Assembly (NCBI RefSeq): GCF_946886695.1
Contig: NZ_CAMPJD010000015.1
Coordinates: 16,936 to 80,935 of the forward strand
Direction: 5' to 3'
Length of the DNA stretch: 64,000 nucleotides
DNA from: an uncultured Pseudoxanthomonas sp.
GTDB taxonomy: Bacteria; Pseudomonadota; Gammaproteobacteria; Xanthomonadales; Xanthomonadaceae
Shown piece after piece: positions 52,496-62,349 of the stretch (its first letter is position 1; each line of letters starts with the position of its first letter). Below the pieces are notes generated by a model. The model saw nothing but the letters and a program-made list of their open reading frames with translations, did not search any database and was not told the origin of the DNA. The translations under genes and the position numbers were made by a program.

Positions 52496-53728
52496 TCAGC
52501 CGGGACGCAGCAGCGCGATGCCATCGCGCAGGCGTTGCAGCGGGTGCCGGTCCAGCGGTCGTTCGTCGGCCAGCGTGCGCGCCAGCACGCGCCGGAACGG
52601 GGTGAGTCGACGGCCGGCACGCAATACCGTCTCGCGCACGATGCGGGCGGGGGCGCGGTCGTTCGTGTACAGCTCCACGATCGCGCGCGTGGCCAGGTAC
52701 AGCGGCCGCGATCCGCGGCGGTGGCGGCGCTCGTAACGCGCCAGGCCTTCCGCGCAGCCAAGGTCACCGCCGCAGCGCAACGCTTCGCGCGCCGTGCCGG
52801 CCAGCCGTTCCACGCTGGCGAGTCCCAGGTTGAAGCCATGCGCCGTCACTGGATGCATGCCCACCGCCGCATCGCCCACCAGTGCAAAGCGGCAGCCGAT
52901 GAAGCGGCGCGCGTACACGCCCACCAGCGGGTACACGTGGCGGCTGCTCTCAAGCCGCATGTGGCCGAGGCGATGCCCGTAGCGCTGCTCCATCTCGCGG
53001 GCGAAGGAGTCCACGTCCAATCCCGCCAGCCGCTTCGCCGCGCTGTCGGGGAGGGTGACGACAATGGAGGACTGGTGTTCCTGCAGCGGCAGCAGCGCCA
53101 GCGTCTGACCGTGGCCGAACCATTCCCAGGCCACGCCCCGGTGCGGTTGCTCATGATGCATCCTGCACACCAGCATGCTCTTGCCGAAATCGTACTGGTC
53201 CGCGCCGATGCCCATCGCGCGGCGCGTTTCGGAGAAGCGGCTGTCGGCGGCGACCAGCAGCGGCGCTTCCAGTCGCAGCCCGTCTCCCAGCGTGACGCAG
53301 GCATGGTCATCGGTCGTGCGGACGGCATGGATCCGCGCACTGTCGAACACGTCCACGCCGGGCAGGTCACAGACCGCCTTCCAGGCGGCCTCGCGGATGC
53401 AGTGATTGGGCACCAGCATTCCCAGCTCCGGCTTGCCGGCCAGGCCGGCATCGATGCGCATGTCGTGCAGGCAGTCGCCTTCCATGACGCGCGCCGCGCG
53501 CAGTGGCGAGCAGGCATCCTCCGGCAGGTGCTGCCAGATGCCGAGATCGCGCAGCAACCGCATCGACGCATGCGTCAGGGCGATCTCGCGGCCATCGAAG
53601 GCGGGTTCGGCGATGGCGGCGCGTGGCTGGCGTTCCACCAGCGCCACCTTCAGGTCAAGGTCGCACAGGGCCTTGGCCAGGCACAGGCCGGCCGGGCCGG
53701 CGCCGATGATGATGACGTCATGATGCAT
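52496..53728 (-). CDS. FAD-dependent monooxygenase (UbiH/UbiF-like)
   Basis: A 410-residue flavoprotein of the PHBH/UbiH type. FAD motifs: VIIIGAGPAGLCLAKALCDL (about 5-24), the DG-type segment LLVAADSRFSETRRAMGI and FALVGDAAVGMHPVTAHGFN (about 280-299). This group includes ubiquinone hydroxylases. The start at 53728 has GGAGG 7 bases upstream; the ATG at 53734 is too close to it. No ubiquinone gene lies nearby, so the substrate is open. Confidence 0.85.
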   Translation of the reverse strand: MHHDVIIIGAGPAGLCLAKALCDLDLKVALVERQPRAAIAEPAFDGREIALTHASMRLLRDLGIWQHLPEDACSPLRAARVMEGDCLHDMRIDAGLAGKPELGMLVPNHCIREAAWKAVCDLPGVDVFDSARIHAVRTTDDHACVTLGDGLRLEAPLLVAADSRFSETRRAMGIGADQYDFGKSMLVCRMHHEQPHRGVAWEWFGHGQTLALLPLQEHQSSIVVTLPDSAAKRLAGLDVDSFAREMEQRYGHRLGHMRLESSRHVYPLVGVYARRFIGCRFALVGDAAVGMHPVTAHGFNLGLASVERLAGTAREALRCGGDLGCAEGLARYERRHRRGSRPLYLATRAIVELYTNDRAPARIVRETVLRAGRRLTPFRRVLARTLADERPLDRHPLQRLRDGIALLRPG

Positions 53729-53814
53729 GCGCATGCCTCCGCTCGGGTTCCGGAGCAGTCTAGGCGGCTGCGTGCAGGCGTCATTGACGTGGATCAATCC
53801 ACGCGCAGAAGGCG

Positions 53815-54729
53815 TCAGCGGCGCAGGCCGTCCAGCAGTGGCTGCCGGGTGAGCGGATGGCTGTCGGCGATAAGGCCGGTGCCTGCATGCTCCAGCGGCA
53901 TCACCGCCAGCAGCACGCTGCCTTCGCCATCCGTCGATACGCAGGCGACTTCGCCGATATCGCGATCGCCTTCGCGCACGGGCGTACCCACGGCGACCGT
54001 GCCGCCGGCACTGAAGCACTGCAGCGAACGCTTGGCCTTGCCGAGGAAATGCGTGCGCGCCACGATCTCCTGGCCTGGATAGCAGCCCTTCTTGACGCTG
54101 TACGCGGACAGGCGATCGAGCGCGAGCTGTTGCGGCGTCCATTGTTCGCGCTGCGAGGCGGGCAGGCGGGGCAGGCCATGGCGCAGGTCGGCGACCTGCC
54201 AGGCAGCCTGCGACGCCGGATCCTCCGTGGCGGGAGGACCGATGCGCCACATGCGTGGACCGCCATCGCCACCGGCATCGAGCTCGATCGCGCCTTCGGC
54301 TTTGTCCAGCATGGCACCCTGCGCACGGATCGGCGCGGCGAAAGCGCCGCTGACCGCGATGTCGTCCGGGACATCGATCTTCAACTTTCGTCTAAACACG
54401 AACCGGCGCAGCGCCTCGACGAAGGGGCCGGCGGGATGATCGGGCAGCACCAGCCACAGTCGGTCTCCGGACAGCCTGGCCAACGCGAACACCGCGATCA
54501 CGCGCCCTTTGGGCGTCAACCACGCATTCCATTGCCAATATCCCGGCGCCAGCGCGGCGACATCGTTGGCGAACTGGGCCTGGGCGAAAGCCAGGGCATC
54601 CGGGCCTTCCAGCGTCACCAGCGCATGGTCGGGCAGGCTGAAAACCGGCGTAGTGGTAGGGGAAAGGTTGTAAGCCAAGGGGGCGGGGATTAAAATTTTG
54701 TGCGTTGCGAGACCGCCATGATAGGTCAA
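53815..54729 (-). CDS. ygfZ: tRNA-modifying/iron-sulfur assembly protein YgfZ
   Basis: Up to 304 residues; a folate-binding protein of the GcvT/COG0354 type needed for maintenance of some iron-sulfur enzymes. The signature KGCYPGQEIVARTHFLGKAK (about 215-234) is present. The start is uncertain: TTG at 54729 follows a purine-rich stretch, and TTG near 54678 (LAYNLSPTTTPVF) is also possible; there is no ATG early in the frame. Its 5' end overlaps the divergent SDHAF4-like gene by 12 bases if 54729 is used, which argues for the shorter form. It sits next to the succinate dehydrogenase operon. Confidence 0.85.
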   Translation of the reverse strand: MTYHGGLATHKILIPAPLAYNLSPTTTPVFSLPDHALVTLEGPDALAFAQAQFANDVAALAPGYWQWNAWLTPKGRVIAVFALARLSGDRLWLVLPDHPAGPFVEALRRFVFRRKLKIDVPDDIAVSGAFAAPIRAQGAMLDKAEGAIELDAGGDGGPRMWRIGPPATEDPASQAAWQVADLRHGLPRLPASQREQWTPQQLALDRLSAYSVKKGCYPGQEIVARTHFLGKAKRSLQCFSAGGTVAVGTPVREGDRDIGEVACVSTDGEGSVLLAVMPLEHAGTGLIADSHPLTRQPLLDGLRR

Positions 54730-54903
54730 ACTCCCCCGACTCCCGACCCCGATCCCGGAACACAGCCGTCCTACTCCTCACCGCCGACACCCGGCGAAGG
54801 GGCAGCAGGCACGGCCGTGCAGAAGGAGATCGGTGGCCGCGACGGGCCCGAGCCCACGCGTTACGGGGATTGGGAAAAGAACGGGCGCTGCATCGATTTC
54901 TGA
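54718..54903 (+). CDS. SDHAF4-like succinate dehydrogenase assembly factor (DUF1674)
   Basis: A 61-residue protein with a Pro/Ser-rich N-terminal part and the conserved C-terminal EIGGRDGPEPTRYGDWEKNG followed by RCIDF. This is the DUF1674/SDHAF4 signature; in eukaryotes that factor binds flavinylated SdhA and promotes complex assembly. It lies 59 bases upstream of sdhC on the same strand, which supports the role. The ATG at 54718 is used; a GTG at 54700 is also in frame. Confidence 0.88.
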   Translation: MIGQTPPTPDPDPGTQPSYSSPPTPGEGAAGTAVQKEIGGRDGPEPTRYGDWEKNGRCIDF

Positions 54904-54962
54904 GCAGTGCACGTAAAGCCAACGCGGTCCTGACCGCCCAGCCGAGACAACGAGCGCAACGA

Positions 54963-55355
54963 ATGGCGACTCCACAACGTCCGCTTTCCCCCCATCTGCA
55001 GGTCTACCGTTGGCAGATCCAGATGGTGACCTCCATCCTGCATCGTGCCACCGGCATCGTCCTCGCCGCAGGCGCCTTGCTGATCACGGCGGGCCTCGTC
55101 GCGCTGATGATCGGCCCGGATGCCTGGAACTGCTTCACCGGACATGCGGGCGCCTGGTACGGCCAGGTATTCCTGTTCGGCTGGACCTGGGCCTTCGCCT
55201 ACCACCTGTGTAACGGCATCCGCCACATCGTGCAGGACTTCGCCATCGGCTACCGCATCGCCACGTTCGTGCGCAGCAGCTGGCTGTCGGTGATCGCCAG
55301 CCTGGTCATCACCGCCCTGGTGTGGGGCTACGTGCTGCTGGGAGGTGGCGCATGA
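54963..55355 (+). CDS. sdhC: Succinate dehydrogenase cytochrome b556 subunit
   Basis: A 130-residue three-pass membrane anchor of complex II. The quinone-site Ser/Arg segment is [20 protein letters not shown] (about 20-39), the heme-ligand His is in [13 protein letters not shown] (about 80-92). The stop overlaps the sdhD start (ATGA). Confidence 0.95.
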   Translation: MATPQRPLSPHLQVYRWQIQMVTSILHRATGIVLAAGALLITAGLVALMIGPDAWNCFTGHAGAWYGQVFLFGWTWAFAYHLCNGIRHIVQDFAIGYRIATFVRSSWLSVIASLVITALVWGYVLLGGGA

Positions 55356-55735
55356 GCGATTTCCGTACCCCCATCAAGAACGCGCGCGGCCTCGGCTCGG
55401 CGAAGACCGGTACCGAACATTTCGTCCACCAGCGCCTGACCGCCACCGCGCTGGTCGCGTTGACGATCTGGTTCCTGGTGTTCGTGCTGAGCCTGTCCGG
55501 CGCCGACTACGTCACCGCCACGGCGGCCATCGCCAAGCCCTGGAACGCCATGCTGCTGGTCGGCTTCCTGGTCGCCATGTTCTGGCACGCCCAACTCGGC
55601 CTGCAGGTCGTGCTGGAAGACTACGTGCACAACTCGCTGCTCGCCCTCGCGGTGCAGACCACTGTCAAATTCATCGCCGTACTGGGCGCCATCGTGAGCG
55701 TCTTCGCCGTGGCCCGCATCGCGCTGGGGAACTGA
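55352..55735 (+). CDS. sdhD: Succinate dehydrogenase membrane anchor subunit
   Basis: A 127-residue three-pass subunit. [20 protein letters not shown] (about 23-42) and [20 protein letters not shown] (about 69-88) carry the conserved His and Asp/Tyr of the quinone and heme pocket. The ATG at 55352 overlaps the sdhC stop. sdhA begins 5 bases on. Confidence 0.93.
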   Translation: MSDFRTPIKNARGLGSAKTGTEHFVHQRLTATALVALTIWFLVFVLSLSGADYVTATAAIAKPWNAMLLVGFLVAMFWHAQLGLQVVLEDYVHNSLLALAVQTTVKFIAVLGAIVSVFAVARIALGN

Positions 55736-55740
55736 GCCAC

Positions 55741-57531
55741 ATGTCCGCTTACAAGATCACCGAACACAAGTACGACATGGTCGTGGTGGGCGCCGGCGGC
55801 GCCGGCCTGCGCGCGACCTTCGGCCTGGCCGCCAAGGGCCTGCAGACCGTCTGCCTGACCAAGGTCTTCCCGACCCGCTCGCACACCGTGGCGGCGCAGG
55901 GCGGCATTTCCGCCGCGCTGGGCAACATGGGCGAGGACGACTGGCGCTACCACTTCTACGACACCATCAAGGGCTCGGACTGGCTGGGCGACCAGGACGC
56001 CATCGAGTACATGTGCCGCGAGGCCATCCCGGCCATCATCGAGCTGGAGCACTACGGCGTGCCGTTCTCGCGCACCGAGGAGGGCAAGATCTACCAGCGC
56101 CCGTTCGGTGGCATGACGACCAAGTACGGCGAAGGCCCGCCGGCACAGCGCACCTGCGCCGCCGCCGACCGCACCGGCCACGCCATGCTGCACACGCTGT
56201 ACCAGCAGTCGCTGGCGCACGATGCGCGCTTCATGGTCGAGTACTTCGCGCTGGATCTGATCTTCGACGAAGAAGGCGCCTGCCGCGGTGTACTCGCGCT
56301 GGACATGGCCACGGGCACGCTGCACCTGTTCCGTTCGCATGGCGTGGTGCTGGCCACCGGCGGTTACGGCCGCGCCTACTTCTCGGCCACGTCGGCGCAC
56401 ACCTGCACCGGCGACGGCGGTGGCATGGTGATGCGTGCCGGCCTGCCGATGCAGGACATGGAGTTCGTGCAGTTCCACCCGACCGGCATCTACGGCGCGG
56501 GCTGCCTGATCACCGAGGGCGTGCGCGGCGAAGGCGGCATCCTGCGCAACGCCAACGGCGAGCGCTTCATGGAGCGCTACGCGCCGAGCGTCAAGGACCT
56601 CGCGCCGCGCGACATGGTCAGCCGTTCGATGACCATGGAGATCCGTGAAGGCCGCGGCGTCGGCGAGCACAAGGACCACATCCTGCTCGACCTGACCCAC
56701 CTGGGCCCTGAAGTCATCAACGAGAAGCTGCCCGGCATCGCCGAGAGCGCCCACATCTTTGCCGGCGTGGACGTGACCAGGCAGCCGATCCCGGTCATCC
56801 CGACCGTGCACTACAACATGGGCGGCATCCCGACCAACTACCACGGCGAAGTGGTGCGCAAGGTCGGCGACAACCCGGATTCCGTCGTGCCCGGCCTCTA
56901 CGCCATCGGTGAAGCGGCCTGCGTGTCGGTGCACGGTGCCAACCGCCTGGGCTCGAACTCGCTGCTTGACCTGGTGGTGTTCGGTCGCGCGGTGGCCAAC
57001 CGCTGCGCCGAGACCATCAAGAGCGGTTCGTCGCACAAGCCGCTCGCCGGGGACGCCTGCGACAAGGCGCTGTCGCATCTGGACAAGCTGCGCAATGCCA
57101 ACGGCGACACGCCGACGTCGGTGATCCGCGACAACATGCAGCGCACGATGCAGGCCGATGCCGCGGTCTTCCGCACCAGCAAGACGCTGAAGGAAGGCTG
57201 CGACAAGATGGCCGACATCTTCTCCAGCTTCCAGGACGTCAAGGTCAGCGACCGCTCGCTGGTCTGGAACTCGGACCTGATCGAAACCTATGAGTTGCAC
57301 AACCTGCTGCTCAATGCCGTGGCCACGATCAACTCCGCCGAACAGCGCCACGAGAGTCGCGGTGCGCATGCGCACGAGGACTTCCCGGAGCGTGACGACG
57401 TCAACTGGCAGAAGCACACGCTGGTCAACGTGGCCGACGACGGCACGTGCAGCTTCGATTCCCGCCCCGTGCACATGTACACGCTCAGCAAGGACGTGGA
57501 TGTGGTGCCGCCCAAGCCGCGCGTTTACTGA
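55741..57531 (+). CDS. sdhA: Succinate dehydrogenase flavoprotein subunit
   Basis: A 596-residue catalytic subunit that oxidises succinate to fumarate. FAD binding: [11 protein letters not shown] (about 15-25); the covalent flavin His is H48 in [10 protein letters not shown]; the active-site segment is [20 protein letters not shown] with the catalytic Arg in [25 protein letters not shown] (about 400-418). Length is typical. The sdhE flavinylation factor is encoded downstream. Confidence 0.98.
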   Translation: MSAYKITEHKYDMVVVGAGGAGLRATFGLAAKGLQTVCLTKVFPTRSHTVAAQGGISAALGNMGEDDWRYHFYDTIKGSDWLGDQDAIEYMCREAIPAIIELEHYGVPFSRTEEGKIYQRPFGGMTTKYGEGPPAQRTCAAADRTGHAMLHTLYQQSLAHDARFMVEYFALDLIFDEEGACRGVLALDMATGTLHLFRSHGVVLATGGYGRAYFSATSAHTCTGDGGGMVMRAGLPMQDMEFVQFHPTGIYGAGCLITEGVRGEGGILRNANGERFMERYAPSVKDLAPRDMVSRSMTMEIREGRGVGEHKDHILLDLTHLGPEVINEKLPGIAESAHIFAGVDVTRQPIPVIPTVHYNMGGIPTNYHGEVVRKVGDNPDSVVPGLYAIGEAACVSVHGANRLGSNSLLDLVVFGRAVANRCAETIKSGSSHKPLAGDACDKALSHLDKLRNANGDTPTSVIRDNMQRTMQADAAVFRTSKTLKEGCDKMADIFSSFQDVKVSDRSLVWNSDLIETYELHNLLLNAVATINSAEQRHESRGAHAHEDFPERDDVNWQKHTLVNVADDGTCSFDSRPVHMYTLSKDVDVVPPKPRVY

Positions 57532-57548
57532 GCCGGGAGACCTGACAC

Positions 57549-58331
57549 ATGGCTGAATTTTCCCTCCCGAAGAACTCGCGCGTCACCAAGGGCAAGCACT
57601 TCCCCGCGAAGGGCGCCAAGAACGTGCGCACCTTCAAGGTGTACCGCTGGAACCCGGACGACGGCGCCAACCCGCGCACGGATACGTATGAGATCGATCT
57701 CGACAAGTGCGGTCCGATGGTCCTGGACGCGCTGATCAAGATCAAGAACGAGATCGATCCCACGCTGACGTTCCGCCGCTCGTGCCGCGAAGGCATCTGC
57801 GGTTCATGCGCGATGAACATCGACGGCACCAACACGCTGGCGTGCACCAAGGCCATCGGCGACTGCACCAAGGCGGAAGTGCCGATCTATCCGCTGCCGC
57901 ACATGGACGTGGTGAAGGACCTGGTTCCCGACCTGACCCACTTCTACGCGCAATACGCCTCGATCAAGCCCTGGATCCGCACGCAGACCCCGCCGCCGCC
58001 GGATCGCGAGCGCCTGCAGTCGCCGGAAGACCGCAAGAAGCTCGATGGCCTGTACGAGTGCATCCTGTGCGCCTGCTGCTCGACCAGCTGCCCGAGCTAC
58101 TGGTGGAACGGCGAGCGTTACCTCGGCCCGGCGATCCTGCTGCAGGCCTACCGCTGGATCATCGACTCGCGCGACGAGGACACCGGTGCCCGCCTGGACG
58201 ATCTGGAAGATCCGTTCAAGCTTTACCGCTGCCACACGATCATGAACTGCGCACGGACCTGCCCGAAGGGCTTGAACCCGGCGCTGGCGATCGCCGAGAT
58301 CAAGAAGCTGATGATGGCGCGTCGCGCCTGA
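57549..58331 (+). CDS. sdhB: Succinate dehydrogenase iron-sulfur subunit
   Basis: A 260-residue electron-transfer subunit. The [2Fe-2S] ligands are in [16 protein letters not shown] (about 77-92); the [4Fe-4S] and [3Fe-4S] ligands are in [16 protein letters not shown] (about 170-185) and [17 protein letters not shown] (about 228-244). GGGAG is 10 bases before the ATG. Confidence 0.98.
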   Translation: MAEFSLPKNSRVTKGKHFPAKGAKNVRTFKVYRWNPDDGANPRTDTYEIDLDKCGPMVLDALIKIKNEIDPTLTFRRSCREGICGSCAMNIDGTNTLACTKAIGDCTKAEVPIYPLPHMDVVKDLVPDLTHFYAQYASIKPWIRTQTPPPPDRERLQSPEDRKKLDGLYECILCACCSTSCPSYWWNGERYLGPAILLQAYRWIIDSRDEDTGARLDDLEDPFKLYRCHTIMNCARTCPKGLNPALAIAEIKKLMMARRA

Positions 58332-58335
58332 CGCC

Positions 58336-58767
58336 ATGGGCGATGCGCCTGCCACGGCGATGCTCTGGCCCGCGGTGGCGATGGCCGGCCTGACCTTCCT
58401 GGTGTGGGTCAGGCTGTACCAGCTGCGCCTCGGCGAGATGGCGCGCAAACGCATCGACGCGCAGGCGCTTGCCAGCGCCGCCGACGCCGTCCGCCTGCTG
58501 GCCGACACGCGTGCGTCGGACAATTTCCGCAACCTGTTCGAGCTGCCCGTCCTGTTCTACGCCGGCGTGCTGGTGGCCGCGCAGCTCGGCGTGGCGGATA
58601 CCGCGTCGCTCGTGCTGGCGTGGTCCTTCGTCGGCTTGCGTGCCGTGCACAGCGTGGTCCACTGCACGTTCAACCACGTCATGACGCGCTTCGTGGCCTA
58701 TGCGCTGGCGACGCTGGTGCTGTTCGCGTTCTGGGTGCGGCTCGCCCTGGCCTTGGCCGCTGCATGA
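58336..58767 (+). CDS. MAPEG-family membrane protein
   Basis: A 143-residue four-pass membrane protein. [20 protein letters not shown] (about 65-84) with the preceding NF and the later [20 protein letters not shown] are MAPEG hallmarks (Arg/Asn/Glu cluster binding glutathione in eukaryotic members). It sits between sdhB and sdhE, four bases after sdhB and overlapping sdhE by ATGA, so it is in the sdh operon, although a role in complex II is not known to me. Confidence 0.85.
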   Translation: MGDAPATAMLWPAVAMAGLTFLVWVRLYQLRLGEMARKRIDAQALASAADAVRLLADTRASDNFRNLFELPVLFYAGVLVAAQLGVADTASLVLAWSFVGLRAVHSVVHCTFNHVMTRFVAYALATLVLFAFWVRLALALAAA

Positions 58768-59012
58768 CCGACGATCCCGAACTCAAGCGCATCCGCTGGC
58801 GCTGCCGGCGCGGCATGCGCGAACTGGACCAGTTGTTCGACCGCTACCTGGCGCGCTGCTGGGCGACCGAATCCGAGCCGCAGCGGGTGGTTTTCCTACG
58901 CCTGCTCGATTGCGAGGACGATAAGCTCTGGCGCTGGTTCATGGGCTATGAGCAGTGTCCCGATGTCGAAGTCGCCGCGCTGGTCGAACGGATCCGTCAA
59001 CTGCCGGCTTGA
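58764..59012 (+). CDS. sdhE: FAD assembly factor SdhE
   Basis: An 82-residue five-helix protein that promotes covalent attachment of FAD to SdhA. The RGxxE motif is [20 protein letters not shown] (about 13-32), followed by [20 protein letters not shown]. The ATG overlaps the MAPEG gene stop (ATGA). Confidence 0.93.
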   Translation: MTDDPELKRIRWRCRRGMRELDQLFDRYLARCWATESEPQRVVFLRLLDCEDDKLWRWFMGYEQCPDVEVAALVERIRQLPA

Positions 59013-59418
59013 GTGGAGACCCTCGCGCCTGCTGCAGGCGGTGCTGATCCTGCTGGGGCTGTTGGGCGCGATATCGGTGCTGGCCAGCGAGATGCCTGGC
59101 CTGTTCGCGTGGCCTCTTGCCGTCGCTTCGCTCGGCTACGGCGCGTGGCGTGCGCGCCGGGAGGGGAGGTTGGAGCGTCTCGCGTTCTGGTTCCCCGGCA
59201 ACGGCCGCCCACCCACCGTCGACGGCCGACCGATGCTGGATGCACACCTGCAGTGGCGGGGTCCGCTGGCGTTCCTGCGCTGGAGAGCGTGCGCCGGCGG
59301 GCGCTGGCGGCATGCAGCCTGGTGGCCGGACACGCTGCCCGCCCTGCAGCGGCGTGAACTCCGGCTTGCTGCGGGCGACGGGGACGCTGGGCGGCACCGG
59401 AGGGATCGGGCACCATAG
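58963..59418 (+). CDS. YgfX-like membrane protein
   Basis: Up to about 151 residues, start uncertain (ATG at 58948 or 58963; both overlap the end of sdhE). [20 protein letters not shown] opens two hydrophobic segments (about 17-60), followed by a soluble part with [40 protein letters not shown] and [12 protein letters not shown] two-TM protein with W-P-D and RRELR elements directly after sdhE fits YgfX (CptA), though the resemblance is weak. Confidence 0.6.
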   Translation: MSKSPRWSNGSVNCRLEWRPSRLLQAVLILLGLLGAISVLASEMPGLFAWPLAVASLGYGAWRARREGRLERLAFWFPGNGRPPTVDGRPMLDAHLQWRGPLAFLRWRACAGGRWRHAAWWPDTLPALQRRELRLAAGDGDAGRHRRDRAP

Positions 59419-59422
59419 GCCG

Positions 59423-60670
59423 ATGTTCAAGCCCATTCCTGTCGCCATCGGCCTGCGCTATCTCCGCGCCAAGCGCCGCAACGGTTTCATCTCCTTCATT
59501 TCGCTCGCTTCGGTCCTGGGCATCGCGTTGGGCGTGATGATCCTGATCACCACGCTGTCGGTGATGAGCGGGTTCCAGCGCGAGATCCGCGACCGCCTGT
59601 TGCAGGCCACCGCGCATGCCACCGTGATGGGCGCGGGTGAAGCGATGCAGGATTGGCCGCATGCGACCAAGGTCGCCATGGACGATCCGCGCGTGGCCGG
59701 TGCCGCGCCCTTCATCCACGTGCAGGCCATGCTGACCGGCAACGCCGATCCGCAGGGCGCGCTGGTCACCGGCATCCTGCCGGGGGAGGAGCCCAAGGTC
59801 TCTGTCATCGGCGACAAGATGAAGGCGGGCTCGCTGGATTCGCTGAAGCCTGGCGAATTCCACATCCTGCTCGGACAGGAACTGGCGGCCTGGTTGCGTG
59901 TCGGCGTCGGCGACAGCGTGGTGGTCACTGCAGGCGATTTCCAGGGCACTCCCATGGGGGCGATGCCCAAGATCAAGCGGTTCACTGTTACGGGCATTTT
60001 TTCCGTAGGTCACAACGATGTAGACCGCAACCTGGCGCTGGTCCATATGAGCGATCTGCAGCGTGTTTTGCGGATGAGCGAGGGCGTTACCGGCGTACGC
60101 ATGAAGCTGCACGACATGTACCAATCCTGGGAAGTCGCGCGCGATCTGGCGCTGCGATTGCAGGGTCCGTACCGCATCAGCGACTGGACCAGCGAGAACG
60201 CCAACCTCTACCACTCGCTGAAGATGGAAAAGACGGTGATGGGCATCCTGTTGTCCTTCATCATCCTGATGGGCGCGTTCTCGCTGGTGAACTCGCAGGT
60301 CATGCTGGTAACCGACAAACAGGCCGACATCGCCATCCTGCGCACATTGGGCCTTACGCCGCGCGGCGTCATGCAGGTGTTCATGGTGCAGGGCGTCCTG
60401 ATCGGCGTGATGGGCACGGTGCTGGGCGTGGTCGGCGGCATTCTGCTGACCATCAATCTGGAATACATCCTTGCCGCCATCGAGGCGGTGTTCAAGGTGA
60501 CGTTGTTGCCTCCTGACGTGTACTACATCACCGGCCTGCCGTATGAACTGGACGCGGGCGAGGTGGTGCTGATCGCCGCCGTTGCCCTCACCATGAGCTT
60601 CCTGGCCACGCTGTATCCCGCATGGCGCGCCGCCCGCACGCAGCCGGCGGAGGCGCTTCGCTATGAGTGA
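59423..60670 (+). CDS. Lipoprotein-releasing ABC transporter permease LolC/LolE
   Basis: A 415-residue permease that extracts lipoproteins from the inner membrane for LolA. Four hydrophobic segments: one near residue 25 ([20 protein letters not shown]) and three in the last third (about 270-400). [20 protein letters not shown] is the family N-terminal signature. Only one permease gene lies next to lolD, so the transporter may be a LolC/E-type homodimer ('LolF') or have its partner elsewhere. Confidence 0.93.
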   Translation: MFKPIPVAIGLRYLRAKRRNGFISFISLASVLGIALGVMILITTLSVMSGFQREIRDRLLQATAHATVMGAGEAMQDWPHATKVAMDDPRVAGAAPFIHVQAMLTGNADPQGALVTGILPGEEPKVSVIGDKMKAGSLDSLKPGEFHILLGQELAAWLRVGVGDSVVVTAGDFQGTPMGAMPKIKRFTVTGIFSVGHNDVDRNLALVHMSDLQRVLRMSEGVTGVRMKLHDMYQSWEVARDLALRLQGPYRISDWTSENANLYHSLKMEKTVMGILLSFIILMGAFSLVNSQVMLVTDKQADIAILRTLGLTPRGVMQVFMVQGVLIGVMGTVLGVVGGILLTINLEYILAAIEAVFKVTLLPPDVYYITGLPYELDAGEVVLIAAVALTMSFLATLYPAWRAARTQPAEALRYE

Positions 60671-61388
60671 ACCGAATCGCATGAACGACGCCATCCGTTC
60701 CGCCGTCATCCACGCCGAGGCGCTCGGCAAGACCTACGCGGAAGGCAAGCTGCGCACGCCCGTGTTCGATGGGCTGGAGCTCAATGTGCAGCCCGGCGAA
60801 ACCGTGGCGATCGTCGGGGCCTCCGGTGCCGGCAAGAGCACCTTGCTACATCTGCTCGGCGGACTGGATACGCCTACCTCGGGCGAGGTGTACGTGGCCG
60901 GGCAGAAGATGTCTTCATTGTCCGATGCCGCGCGCGGCCAGCTGCGCAACCGAGCGCTTGGCTTCGTCTACCAGTTCCATCATCTGCTGCCTGAATTCAC
61001 CGCGCTGGAGAACGTCATGATGCCGGTGATGCTGGGCGGTGCCGCCACAGATGACGCGGGCAGCAAGGCCAGGTCGCTGCTCGAAGCGGTGGGGCTGGGT
61101 CATCGTCTGGCGCACAAGCCGGGCGAACTGTCAGGCGGCGAGCGCCAGCGTGCGGCGGTGGCGCGGGCGCTGGTGAATCAACCCGCCTGCGTGCTGGGCG
61201 ACGAGCCCACCGGCAACCTGGACGAGAAGACGGCTGCGACGGTGTTCGACCTGATGCTTGAACTCAATCGTGCTCAGAAGACCAGCCTGGTGCTGGTGAC
61301 CCACGATCGGCGGCTGGCGCGCCGGCTGGACCGTGTGCTGGAACTGCACGAGGGAAAACTGCGCGAACTGGCGCAGGACGCGGTCTGA
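60663..61388 (+). CDS. lolD: Lipoprotein-releasing ABC transporter ATPase LolD
   Basis: A 241-residue ATPase. Walker [19 protein letters not shown] (about 52-69), the LolD motif [20 protein letters not shown] (about 102-121), signature [20 protein letters not shown], Walker [12 protein letters not shown]. It overlaps the permease gene by 8 bases. The integron boundary follows about 50 bases after its stop. Confidence 0.95.
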   Translation: MSEPNRMNDAIRSAVIHAEALGKTYAEGKLRTPVFDGLELNVQPGETVAIVGASGAGKSTLLHLLGGLDTPTSGEVYVAGQKMSSLSDAARGQLRNRALGFVYQFHHLLPEFTALENVMMPVMLGGAATDDAGSKARSLLEAVGLGHRLAHKPGELSGGERQRAAVARALVNQPACVLGDEPTGNLDEKTAATVFDLMLELNRAQKTSLVLVTHDRRLARRLDRVLELHEGKLRELAQDAV

Positions 61389-61438
61389 CCTGTGCAGAAG
61401 CCGCTGGGTCATGACATCTGGGCGCTGATTGGAAGACA

Positions 61439-61494
61439 GTTGCTGAATTAAGCCGACCCGCGAAGCGGGTTCGGCTTGAATGAATTGTTAGCAC
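61439..61494 (-). repeat. attC 1 (array end, degenerate core)
   Basis: Minus strand: GTGCTAAC, AATTCATTCAAGCC, inner arms around CCCGCTTCGCGGG, then CGGCTTAATTCAG. The final core should read GTTAGGC but is CAACTGTC, so this last site has lost its recombination core. Confidence 0.85.
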
Positions 61495-61507
61495 TCATGG
61501 CATGACC

Positions 61508-61849
61508 CTACAGCATGTAAAGCCGTTTGCGGGGTCCCAGCGACACTGACATCAAACTGGACCTGCATTCGTGCACATAGCGAACAACATGCAGATCGGC
61601 TGGAACAGAGTAGGCGGCAACGCTGGTCAGGGGTCCGGAGGTGTACACCCAAACATCGGAAGGCTTGGCAGTAGCCAGTTTTTGGTCAAAGCCACGCCCC
61701 TGCACTGGATGCTTCTCCAAGTACCTAGCCGCTTGGCCACGACAGTCGTCAGCGTGCAGGTGGGGTAAGCCGTAAGCGCCAGCGCCAAAAAGAATTGCAA
61801 TAGCTGTAGCTGCTCCGACGAATAAAAGAGGCGATCTCTGTCCGCTCAT
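61508..61849 (-). CDS. Cassette gene 1: small membrane/periplasmic protein
   Basis: A 113-residue protein; the ATG at 61849 lies 3 bases after the attC 2 core. An N-terminal hydrophobic segment (PLLFVGAATAIAILFGAGAY) anchors or exports it. The rest has two Cys (DDCRGQAARY, HECRSS), possibly disulfide-linked, and SDVWVYTSGPLTSVAAY. The stop lies 14 bases before attC 1. No family recognised. Confidence 0.7.
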   Translation of the reverse strand: MSGQRSPLLFVGAATAIAILFGAGAYGLPHLHADDCRGQAARYLEKHPVQGRGFDQKLATAKPSDVWVYTSGPLTSVAAYSVPADLHVVRYVHECRSSLMSVSLGPRKRLYML

Positions 61850-61851
61850 GA

Positions 61852-61912
61852 GTGCTAACACCAGAATTAAGCCGACCCGCGAAGCGGGTTCGGCTTGAAT
61901 GAATTGTTAGGC
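61852..61912 (-). repeat. attC 2
   Basis: 61 bases, from GCCTAAC (minus) to GTTAGCAC, with arms CAAGCCGAACCCGC and GCGGGTCGGCTTAATTC. An unpaired A in the left arm is the expected extrahelical base. Confidence 0.93.
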
Positions 61913-62273
61913 GGCAAGCCGAATACCCGCATACAAGCCGCCTGCGTAGAGTAGAGCGCAGGCAACGAACACGCCGCAAGCCTTGGCAAATGCTTGCAAT
62001 GCGGAGCGCCACGGTAGTACCCGGAACAGATAGAGCGGAACGCCGATAGGCCAAGCTACCGCAGCAACGGGCGCCGCATAGGCGGGCGGGGTGCGCCCAA
62101 GAGTCTTGGCATGGGCTTGACACCAAGCAAAGCTGATAAGAGCTAGCGCGAACGTGTGAGGGAGCCAAACCATCGGTGATGGGTTGACCGAAGCTAGGGG
62201 TCAATGGCTCCAGAAACCCAGCGATAGGCCACGTTGCCATGAAGGCTAGGACAAGAGCTTTGTCACGTGCCAT
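61907..62273 (-). pseudogene. Cassette gene 2: membrane protein, apparently frameshifted
   Basis: The good start is the ATG at 62273 with AAGGGAGG upstream, giving MARDKALVLAFMATWPIAGF and then LEPLTP. That frame later runs antisense-like through attC. A second frame, open from about 62205, gives PLASVNPSPMVWLPHTFALA and continues to LLYAGGLYAGIRLAA with its TAA inside attC 2, as expected for a cassette gene. One base change in length near 62205 would join them into a protein of about 120 residues with four membrane segments. If not a frameshift, the 88-residue frame from the ATG at 62173 is the gene. Confidence 0.5.
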
Positions 62274-62289
62274 CAATGCCTCCCTTGCC

Positions 62290-62349
62290 GCCTAACACCG
62301 GAATTAAGCCGACCCGCGAAGCGGGTTCGGCTTGAATGAATTGTTAGGC
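62290..62349 (-). repeat. attC 3
   Basis: 60 bases, GCCTAAC to GTTAGGC on the minus strand; inner sequence identical to attC 2 over most of its length. Confidence 0.93.

Noticed and set aside
61749..62276. 175-codon frame crossing attC 2
   Set aside because: After the first 25 residues it is Ser/Arg/Cys-rich and runs through attC into the next cassette antisense to normal design; only its start is likely genuine.
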